A stretch of DNA of 7,405 nt from contig DAIEQT010000185.1 of assembly GCA_027347545.1 (NCBI GenBank), positions 1 to 7,405 on the forward strand. Direction: 5' to 3'. The position numbers and the translations under genes were made by a program. The DNA comes from Ignavibacteria bacterium (lineage in GTDB: Bacteria > Bacteroidota > Ignavibacteria > Ignavibacteriales > Melioribacteraceae). The notes beneath the pieces are model-generated. The model made no database searches, was not told the DNA's origin, and saw nothing but the letters and a program-made list of their open reading frames with translations. Positions 1 through 6,736 of this stretch are shown here, one piece after another. The first letter of the stretch is position 1. Every line of letters starts with the position of its first letter.

Positions 1-3000
1 CCCGTTCTCAACAATTTTAAAAATAAAATCGGAGTTGCATCACTCATCAAACCGGCGCTTGACCTACAAATTGCCAGTTTGAAAAATCTGTTTCGTATAG
101 TGCAAAGCATACTTATCTTACTCTTCGCTTGGCTGCTTACGTATCAGTTGATTAAGCCTATTCGGAATGTAAAATTCCGGCTGGGGAAATTTATTTTACT
201 CTCGTTTCTGATTCTGGGTAATAGAGTATTATTGTTTTTCCTCGAAATTCCTTCTGGCTGGATAAATAACAGTTTGTCAGATGCATCAAATTTCTCTTCA
301 CAGTTTGGAAACGGAATGGTACGCTCTCCGCTTGAGTTTTTTGTTACAGCGGTTTCATTTTTGATTATTTCTCTTTATGGCTACCGCCAATTAATTAACT
401 ATTACAAATCGCAAAATGGAAGTGAAAAAAGAAACCTACTCGCAGATTGTGCCGGTGTTGTTGTCGCAGTTTTTATGTGTTTATTACTATGGCGAGGTTT
501 TGGAGCTTCAATTCGCAGCGTAATATTCGACTCAACAATTCGGTATTTCAAGGAATTTGCCTTAATCCCATCTCCAGCGGTTTTTCTAATGTGCGTTAAC
601 ATTTTACTTCTTGGCTTCACAATATTTATTAGCTCCTTAGCCCTTCTTGTTTTTGTACATAAAATCTTAACAAAGAGAATTAATAAAAATGAGTGGAAGT
701 ACTTAGTACTATTATTCTTTGTCGTTCAAATTCTAGGCTATGTATTTGATAGAGCTCAAGCGCAGCCTCAAGGTACAGATTTAATAAGAGTATTCTTCTT
801 CACTTTCTCATTTGCAATTCTATTTTTCCTAATTGCCAGAAATAAAGAAATACTTTTTAGATATTTCCTTTATTCGCTGGCTTCTTCAATTATCGCGGTT
901 TCGCTTCTTACTTACTATAACTCACAGTTGGAAAAAGAATCACTAAAGAATTCAGCATACGATTTAGTACGTGTGAATGAAGAACAAGTCCAGTTTATTT
1001 TGTATCAAACATTAATAGAGGCGAAAAATAATTCCGTATTATATGAAAGCTTAAAAACCGGCGGCGATTACTCTTCCACAGCTTTTTCTGTATGGATGAA
1101 AAGTTTGCTGTACCGTGAAGGAATAAACGCTGCCATTACATTGTATGACGTGCAGAAAAATACTCTCGGAAGCTTCTCATCTTCAGACGAAAGTGTAGTA
1201 GAAAATAATTCATTGCATTTTAATCCTGGCAGAGATATCCAGATCATTCCGCAGCAATCAACCTTTTCTGAGGGGAAAAAAATTGCCGGGGTTTTGACGA
1301 TAAGAGACGCTGATATAATTCTTGGCTATCTATCAATTACTGCAATTATTAATTCAAACCATTTTAGACAAGAATCATTGCCGAAAATTTTAATTCCGGA
1401 ACGTGTTGGCATTTTGTCGGCGGTTGATTACGACAATCTCAAAATTTATGAATTGATGAACAGGCAACTTGTTCGTGCATCAAAAGGCAGTGAACTAAAT
1501 GATGAAAATGTAAGACTGATTTTGGATGCCCCATTTGACCATTTTGGCGAAACTTGGCTTGAGCTAGAGATTAACGGTGAGATGAATCTTTTGTTTCTGA
1601 TAAAAAATACAACAGCTCAAGGGGAAAAAATCCTAGCAATTGCTCGTGAGAACAAAAACTTCACTTGGAATCTTTCTGATTTTTTTAAAATATTTTTTAT
1701 CCACTCGGTTGTAATATTTCTTGTTTCACTGTTCTTGTGGCTAATTAATTTACGAAAGCGTATGTCTTATAGTATATCGTTTCGGACTAAGCTGATTACC
1801 GCTTTTTTAATTATTTCTGTTGTACCTCTTTTCTTAATTGCTGCCTATATCCGCAACCTAACCGAAGAAAAAAATAGTCAAACTTTATCTAAGCTGATGA
1901 TTGAAAACATAAATCAGATTAAGAATTATGTTGAACCATATCTAGTAAGAAGTGATGTTGACCAAAAACTGATTTTTGAAAAAGCTTCCCGCGAATTAAA
2001 TAAAAACTTTTCTGTTTATTCAATAGAAGGAGAGGTGTTTAGCAGCAACCCCTCATTATATCAAGCCGGAATACTTGGAGAGAAATTAAATTCGGAAGCC
2101 TACGTGAATTTGATCTCCAATAAGAACAACTTCTATCTAGGTAAAGAAGAAGTCCAGGGAGAAAAAATTAATTCTGCGTTCGGGCTGCTTCAGTCAGCCA
2201 GCGGTGTTCTTGTAGTTGAATTAAACGATATGCTAAACAAATCGTCATTGCCGCTTTCGGAGTTGGAATTAGATGTGTTCTTGTTCGGTGTTTTTTCTTT
2301 TGCATTAATCATTATTATTATTATTAGCACCGTCTTATCCGGGCAAATATCTTCTCCAATTAAAAAGCTTACTACCGCAACGCGTGCCGTTTCAAATGGC
2401 GATTTAAGTGTGGAAGTTTCAACAAACAGTAAAGGGGAATTAGGCGAACTGGCGAGCGGCTTTAATATGATGGTGCAGAAGATTCGACAAAATCAGCTTG
2501 ATATTGCTCAGTTTGAAAGGGAAGAGGCTTGGCGAGAAATGGCAAAACAAGTAGCTCACGAAATAAAAAATCCGCTTACTCCTATGAAACTTTCGGTTCA
2601 GCAATTGATTACTGCTTACGAGGATAAGTCGCCGAAGTTTAATTCTATTTTTGAAAAAGTTACGGCTACAATTATTTCTCAAATAGAAACTCTTAAAAAT
2701 ATTGCCTCAGAGTTTTCCAACTTTGCTAGAATGCCTCGCGCTAATCTTGAAAAACTTAACATTGTTCCAGTGATAACTGAAGTGATTAATCTTTATTCGG
2801 AACAGAAGAACAGTTTGGAATTTGTTTGCTCTGAGAAGGAAATTAATGTAGTTGCAGATAGTGATCATTTGAAGCGGACTTTGGTAAACTTAATTAGAAA
2901 CGCGATGCAAGCCAACGCAACCAAGATTGAGATTAATGCAGCTATTACAGAAGGCTTTTGCTCAGTTAATGTTTCTGATAACGGAAAAGGAATTGAAAGC

Positions 3001-3171
3001 GAAGATCTACCAAAAATATTTGAAGAAAATTATACTACGAAAATAACGGGAATGGGCTTAGGCTTAAGTATGGCAAAAAAATATATAGAAAGTCTCAACG
3101 GAAAAATTACGGTTGAAAAAACTGATTCTAACGGCACTACCTTTTTAATTCTAATTCCTTTAGCGCAATGA
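1..3171 (+). CDS. NtrY-like multi-membrane-spanning sensor histidine kinase (5' partial)
   Basis: Membrane sensor kinase that should autophosphorylate a histidine and pass the phosphate to a response regulator not in this window. Residues are numbered from the first visible codon (nt 1-3), 1056 codons in all. About eight membrane segments fall at roughly 31-51, 62-83, 112-130, 147-164, 193-219, 233-249, 263-279 and 286-306. An extracytoplasmic region (307-561) follows, then two more segments (562-583, 597-617), a second extracytoplasmic region (618-756) and a last segment (757-779). HAMP is about 779-830, directly followed by HisKA with H-box AHEIKNPLTP (His853) and an ExxN phosphatase motif. 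The ATPase has N-box NLIRNAMQA (963-971), G1 DNGKGI (993-998) and G2 GMGLGL (1017-1022). No PAS domain separates HAMP and HisKA. The frame is open to the left edge; a TTG at 79 is possible but lacks a ribosome binding site. The kinase call is secure; the signal sensed is unknown. Confidence 0.93.
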   Translation, partial: PVLNNFKNKIGVASLIKPALDLQIASLKNLFRIVQSILILLFAWLLTYQLIKPIRNVKFRLGKFILLSFLILGNRVLLFFLEIPSGWINNSLSDASNFSSQFGNGMVRSPLEFFVTAVSFLIISLYGYRQLINYYKSQNGSEKRNLLADCAGVVVAVFMCLLLWRGFGASIRSVIFDSTIRYFKEFALIPSPAVFLMCVNILLLGFTIFISSLALLVFVHKILTKRINKNEWKYLVLLFFVVQILGYVFDRAQAQPQGTDLIRVFFFTFSFAILFFLIARNKEILFRYFLYSLASSIIAVSLLTYYNSQLEKESLKNSAYDLVRVNEEQVQFILYQTLIEAKNNSVLYESLKTGGDYSSTAFSVWMKSLLYREGINAAITLYDVQKNTLGSFSSSDESVVENNSLHFNPGRDIQIIPQQSTFSEGKKIAGVLTIRDADIILGYLSITAIINSNHFRQESLPKILIPERVGILSAVDYDNLKIYELMNRQLVRASKGSELNDENVRLILDAPFDHFGETWLELEINGEMNLLFLIKNTTAQGEKILAIARENKNFTWNLSDFFKIFFIHSVVIFLVSLFLWLINLRKRMSYSISFRTKLITAFLIISVVPLFLIAAYIRNLTEEKNSQTLSKLMIENINQIKNYVEPYLVRSDVDQKLIFEKASRELNKNFSVYSIEGEVFSSNPSLYQAGILGEKLNSEAYVNLISNKNNFYLGKEEVQGEKINSAFGLLQSASGVLVVELNDMLNKSSLPLSELELDVFLFGVFSFALIIIIIISTVLSGQISSPIKKLTTATRAVSNGDLSVEVSTNSKGELGELASGFNMMVQKIRQNQLDIAQFEREEAWREMAKQVAHEIKNPLTPMKLSVQQLITAYEDKSPKFNSIFEKVTATIISQIETLKNIASEFSNFARMPRANLEKLNIVPVITEVINLYSEQKNSLEFVCSEKEINVVADSDHLKRTLVNLIRNAMQANATKIEINAAITEGFCSVNVSDNGKGIESEDLPKIFEENYTTKITGMGLGLSMAKKYIESLNGKITVEKTDSNGTTFLILIPLAQ
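919..1683 (+). other. First extracytoplasmic sensor region of the kinase
   Basis: About 255 residues between the eighth and ninth predicted membrane segments (kinase residues 307-561), hydrophilic and mixed alpha/beta in appearance. The lysine/arginine-rich loops on the cytoplasmic side of the flanking segments place this region outside the cytoplasm by the positive-inside rule. Its size suits a Cache-like sensor, but I cannot assign a family by eye. It is the likeliest ligand-sensing part of the protein. Confidence 0.6.
1852..2268 (+). other. Second extracytoplasmic region of the kinase
   Basis: About 139 residues (kinase residues 618-756) between the tenth and eleventh membrane segments, immediately before the HAMP-linked helix. 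It begins with a probable helix and includes a stretch around 'NFSVYSIEGEVFSSNPSLY' that resembles the strand-turn pattern of single-Cache or PAS-like periplasmic domains. The family assignment is inference only. Confidence 0.55.
2311..2325 (+). repeat. (ATT)5 trinucleotide run
   Basis: Five tandem ATT codons, preceded by ATC, encode six consecutive isoleucines in the last membrane segment of the kinase before HAMP. Gain or loss of a unit would stay in frame and change the length of this signalling helix by one residue. It may simply reflect AT-rich coding of a hydrophobic helix. Confidence 0.8.
3168..3171 (+). other. ATGA stop/start overlap (translational coupling)
   Basis: The helicase ATG (3168-3170) and the kinase TGA (3169-3171) share bases. 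The roughly 20 bases before this ATG contain no purine-rich Shine-Dalgarno sequence. Initiation on the helicase gene therefore probably depends on ribosomes terminating on the kinase gene. Confidence 0.8.
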
Positions 3172-6100
3172 CAAAGCAACTAACTCCACATCAAAACGCG
3201 GCGCTTGATTACACGAAACATATTTCGCTTGCAGCAAATGCCGGCTCCGGAAAGACTTTTGTCCTTTCTAAGCGATTTGTTGAAATCTATAAAAATGAGG
3301 AAGTAGATCTTAACGCAATCGTAGCGATAACCTTTACGGATAAAGCTGCCGGTGAGCTTAATAAAAAAATAGCCGATGAAACTGAAGAGCAAATATCAAA
3401 TGAAAAAAACGTTTTTGTAAAAAGACGCTTGGAAAAACTACGTAGAGAATTAGTTCTTGCGAACATCTCGACTATACATTCATTCTGCATAAACATTTTA
3501 AAGGAATTTGCACCGGAGGCTGGTATTGATGCAAATTTTTCCCCGATTGATCAGCTTCTCTCAGATGAACTTATAGAACTTTCGATTGAAGAAACATTCC
3601 AGAGTTTGATTCGAGATACGGAAATATCGACCGACTTTATGCCTTTGGTTAGAGTTCTTGGCTCGAAGATGTTTCTAAAATCAGCAGTAAAAGATGCTAT
3701 TCATCAACGCAGAAATGTGGATATAATTGCCAATAATCTATATTCAAAATCTGTTGTGGAAATAGCCGGGGAATTCAAAACTAAGTTTACAACCTCGATT
3801 GAAGCTACTCTTGCGCCACTGATTATGCAAGGTATAAGCGCAATAAAAAAAATAAATGATCACGTTTTGAAGAATGATAGTGCGAACAAATACGCTAGAC
3901 CGATTTCGGAATATCTTGATGAAATAAATGATTTACCAATAGAACGAAAACTTGCACACTTATCGCTAATAAAAAAAGAGCTTATTACTTCTACGGAAAA
4001 TTCGGTTAGAAAGTTGAGCTACCTAAACAAAAATCGGATCGAATTTACGACTGAAATAGAATGCATCGAAAATCTATTTGAACAGATTGTAGCTTTTGCT
4101 GATATTGATTCGAGCGGCAAATCGGAAATTGAGCTGGCTGAATTCGGCAAATCATTCCTAAAAATTTATAAGTGCACTTTAGAGAATTATTCTAACAAGA
4201 AGAAACACCGGAGTTATTTGGATTTTGAAGACATTCTTTTGATGACGCATAAGATTATTTCGTTACCAGCGGTGCAAACTTATTTGCATGAGAAGTATAA
4301 GTACATTATGATTGATGAATATCAAGATACTAATGAGCTGCAGTATGATATTTTTATGCCGATTCTCGATCATCTTCAAATAGGAAATCTTTTCGTAGTA
4401 GGTGATGAAAAGCAAAGCATCTACATGTTCCGTGATGCTGAGTTAGAGGTTTTCAATAAAACAAAGCAAGAAATTGTGAAGACTGCTGAGCTTGGTTCCA
4501 ATTTGAGTTTGCCCCATAGCTTCCGAATGTATCCGCAGCTTGTGTTATTTACAAACAAGGTTTTCGAAAATTTATTCTCGAATCCACAGAAGGAATTTAA
4601 CGAAGTGCCACATAGCGATTTGGTCTGCACCAAATCCGCTGGCGATATTGGAAACGTTGGAATTCTACTTGCCGACACACCGCGTGAGATTGAAGAAAGT
4701 GAAATAGTTGCTTGTAAAATTGTAGAGCTCTTAAAGAATGATGGAACACTAATCTTTGGCGATATTGCAATACTTTGCCGTAAAAGAAAATCCTTTAGCG
4801 AGCTAGAAACTTCTCTTGTTAAATATGGTGTGCCTTATGTAATTATGGGCGGCAAAGGATTTTACCAGCGCCAAACTATTTACGATGTTTATAATTACAT
4901 CTCATTTCTCATCAATCCCAAAGATGATCAGGCATTAATCGGAGTGTTACGCTCACCGTTTTTTAACCTATCTGATTCCAAACTTCTCAAGATTTCTTTT
5001 GAAGTTGGAGATTCATTTTATGATAAGCTAATAACACTCGCAAAAAGTGATGCAAGCATTAAACCAATCGTCTCCAGCATCGAGAAAAATATAAATGGAA
5101 TAGTAAGCTCAGAGCCTTATTCACTTATAAGAAAAATTTTGAATGAGTCTGGCTATTGGGCGGTTCTTGCATCAAAGAAAAACTCTGATCAAGAAATTGC
5201 AAACGTTGAAAAACTGTTGGCATTGTCAAGGGAGTATTCCAGCAAAGGATTCAAAAACCTCTATGACTTTTCAGTTGCGCTCAAAGAGTTTATTGAAGGT
5301 TATGAAGATGAAGGACAAGCTCAAGTAGCGCAAGATCAAAATGCTGTAAAACTGATGACGATTCATCAATCCAAAGGGCTAGAGTTTAAGGCGGTGTTTA
5401 TTTATGGAACAAATTCGAAAGCTCAAGAAGATAATGTGAGAGCTAGAATGCTAAGCATCAGTAAGGAATTCGGATTGCTAACTAAGGTGCCGATAGACAA
5501 AAAATACTTCTCTAGATATGCTTACCCCCCTATCGCAGCATTCCATAATTATAAGGTGAAGAGGAAGAACAATGCCGAGCTAAAAAGATTGCTATATGTT
5601 GCGGTAACCCGCGCAATAAAACATTTGTACATTTCAGCAACCCATAAAGAATTTAAGCCGGTTGCCGGATCGTTTTATGATTTATTGTGTGATGGATTAA
5701 GAAACGATTTTCAAACTGAAAATATTTATCTGGCTGCAGATGTTGAGTTCATGCTTCAGCAGGAGAATGATTTCGTGAATGAAAAGAAACAAGTTGAATT
5801 AAATATATCCATCGAAAAAGAAATAGCAGAAGCAGATTTGCCAGCAAATGAAAAGACTAATGAAGTAGTTCAAAAGTCGTTGAGAAACCATAAAATTGGT
5901 GATTCACCAAAACACGAAATTATCTCTGCTACAAAAATTTCCATGTACACTCAATGCCCGGTTAAGTATGAGCTCACTTATGATATTGGTTTTCTGCCGG
6001 TTTTGAATCTGATTAAACGTCAAGAGAGCGTTTATGAATTTCAGCCGAAAGAAGAAGTGGAGAGCATAAAACAATTTGCTCAATTGCGTGGAAGCATTAT

Positions 6101-6689
6101 TCACAAGTGCTTGAGTGAAAACATTGAAATTGAAAAACTCTCGGACTATATCAACAATCTTCTTCTTGCAGAAACAAATGAAGAAACTGTTAAGCTTTCC
6201 GACTCGATTAAAACCGATATTCAAAGTTATTATAAATCAAAAACATACAATGAGCTTAATTCTTACCCGGATTATAGAAACGAGTACGAGGTTTATTGCC
6301 AGGAAGGTGAATTCTACTTGTATGGAATTATTGATAAGTTGATAATCGAAAATGGAAAGTTAATAGTTGTTGATTACAAAACTGATTCTGTGGAAAAAGA
6401 AAAACTAAGCAACCGTGCGGAAAATTATTTTCCTCAGCTAAAGTTTTATTCTTATGTTCTAAGTAAATTATTTGTGGAAGTAACAGGCTACGAGTTGCGC
6501 CTTGTATTTATTAAACATCCGGATGAATTAGTTAACATGTCGCTGTCAAAATCTCAAGTTGAAGAATATGGAAACGTGATTCGACCGGCAATTCAGAATA
6601 TTCACTCATTCAATTTTATACCAAATTTAGAGCATTGCAGGCGTTGCCAGTTTGCTCTGGAAGGAGACAAATGCGTAAAATCAATCTAA
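3168..6689 (+). CDS. AddA/RecB-like UvrD-family (SF1A) helicase with C-terminal PD-(D/E)XK Fe-S nuclease
   Basis: Predicted ATP-dependent cytoplasmic helicase-exonuclease that unwinds and degrades DNA double-strand ends for recombinational repair. It is 1173 residues, close to the usual AddA length. Helicase motifs, in order: Walker A AANAGSGKT (22-30, Lys29), motif Ia AITFTDKAAGEL (53-64), TIHSFC (102-107), Walker B IDEYQDT (382-388), GDEKQSIYMFR (412-422), motif IV with Arg453, TIHQSKGLEF (731-740), and motif VI LLYVAVTRA (808-816, Arg815). The nuclease occupies about 921-1173: His979, Asp1056 (GIIDKL), Asp1069 and Lys1071 (VVDYKTD), and Gln1090 with Tyr1094 (QLKFY). Cys930 and a C-terminal CX2CX8C (1157, 1160, 1169) form a probable 4Fe-4S site, as known in AddB, Cas4 and Dna2. 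No AddB partner is visible. The ATG overlaps the kinase stop. AddA-like is my best assignment; a RecB- or AdnA-like subfamily is not excluded. Confidence 0.93.
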   Translation: MTKQLTPHQNAALDYTKHISLAANAGSGKTFVLSKRFVEIYKNEEVDLNAIVAITFTDKAAGELNKKIADETEEQISNEKNVFVKRRLEKLRRELVLANISTIHSFCINILKEFAPEAGIDANFSPIDQLLSDELIELSIEETFQSLIRDTEISTDFMPLVRVLGSKMFLKSAVKDAIHQRRNVDIIANNLYSKSVVEIAGEFKTKFTTSIEATLAPLIMQGISAIKKINDHVLKNDSANKYARPISEYLDEINDLPIERKLAHLSLIKKELITSTENSVRKLSYLNKNRIEFTTEIECIENLFEQIVAFADIDSSGKSEIELAEFGKSFLKIYKCTLENYSNKKKHRSYLDFEDILLMTHKIISLPAVQTYLHEKYKYIMIDEYQDTNELQYDIFMPILDHLQIGNLFVVGDEKQSIYMFRDAELEVFNKTKQEIVKTAELGSNLSLPHSFRMYPQLVLFTNKVFENLFSNPQKEFNEVPHSDLVCTKSAGDIGNVGILLADTPREIEESEIVACKIVELLKNDGTLIFGDIAILCRKRKSFSELETSLVKYGVPYVIMGGKGFYQRQTIYDVYNYISFLINPKDDQALIGVLRSPFFNLSDSKLLKISFEVGDSFYDKLITLAKSDASIKPIVSSIEKNINGIVSSEPYSLIRKILNESGYWAVLASKKNSDQEIANVEKLLALSREYSSKGFKNLYDFSVALKEFIEGYEDEGQAQVAQDQNAVKLMTIHQSKGLEFKAVFIYGTNSKAQEDNVRARMLSISKEFGLLTKVPIDKKYFSRYAYPPIAAFHNYKVKRKNNAELKRLLYVAVTRAIKHLYISATHKEFKPVAGSFYDLLCDGLRNDFQTENIYLAADVEFMLQQENDFVNEKKQVELNISIEKEIAEADLPANEKTNEVVQKSLRNHKIGDSPKHEIISATKISMYTQCPVKYELTYDIGFLPVLNLIKRQESVYEFQPKEEVESIKQFAQLRGSIIHKCLSENIEIEKLSDYINNLLLAETNEETVKLSDSIKTDIQSYYKSKTYNELNSYPDYRNEYEVYCQEGEFYLYGIIDKLIIENGKLIVVDYKTDSVEKEKLSNRAENYFPQLKFYSYVLSKLFVEVTGYELRLVFIKHPDELVNMSLSKSQVEEYGNVIRPAIQNIHSFNFIPNLEHCRRCQFALEGDKCVKSI
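5919..6686 (+). other. PD-(D/E)XK nuclease domain with four-cysteine Fe-S signature
   Basis: This is the C-terminal domain of the helicase gene. It opens with an ISATKISMYTQCP-type segment (Cys930), typical of RecB/AddB/Cas4-like nucleases. It continues with the RGSIIH motif (His979), the metal-binding Asp1056 and Asp1069, catalytic Lys1071, and the QLKFY motif. Three further cysteines (1157, 1160, 1169) lie at the extreme C terminus, about 227 residues after the first. All expected catalytic residues are present, so the nuclease is predicted to be active. Confidence 0.85.
6661..6666 (+). promoter_or_regulatory. Ribosome binding site for the amidase gene
   Basis: An AAGGAG sequence sits four bases before the ATG at 6671 and inside the end of the helicase coding region. 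The spacing is slightly short but usable. It decides the amidase start: the next in-frame ATG (6710) has no such site and would remove the charged part of the signal peptide. Confidence 0.75.
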
Positions 6690-6736
6690 TTAAAATTTCA
6701 GCACAATTTATGTTGTTGCTAATTCTTGCCGGATGC
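6671..6736 (+). other. Lipoprotein (type II) signal peptide of the amidase
   Basis: Residues 1-21 have Arg2, Lys3 and Lys8, then a hydrophobic run ending in LAG before Cys22. This matches the lipobox consensus for lipid attachment and signal peptidase II cleavage. The mature protein would start with Cys followed by four serines and a short linker of about 30 residues before the catalytic domain. There is no acidic run after Cys22 of the kind used as a surface-export signal in Bacteroidota, so a periplasm-facing anchor is inferred. Confidence 0.85.

Noticed and set aside
79..3171. TTG at 79 as the definitive start of the kinase
   Set aside because: No ribosome binding site, the frame stays open to the window edge, and the membrane topology calls for more N-terminal sequence. 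The gene is reported as 5' partial instead.
5601..5612. GCGG/CCGC inverted repeat as a possible terminator
   Set aside because: The stem is only four bases, there is no following T-run, and the bases encode the conserved helicase motif VI.
5904..6224. Minus-strand open frame of 106 codons
   Set aside because: It lies antisense to the conserved nuclease domain of the helicase gene, its product has no recognisable motif, and it is explained as a shadow of the real gene. The same applies to shorter minus-strand frames at 402-620, 2440-2682, 3180-3496, 4421-4678 and 7143-7343.
3168..6689. Helicase-nuclease as part of an anti-phage defence island
   Set aside because: Its motif set matches AddA/RecB-type repair enzymes, and the neighbours are a sensor kinase and a cell-wall amidase, with no restriction, toxin, CRISPR or mobile-element gene in the window.
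6710..6712. In-frame ATG as an alternative amidase start
   Set aside because: It would leave a signal peptide of only eight residues before the lipid-attachment cysteine with no basic residues, and it lacks a ribosome binding site.
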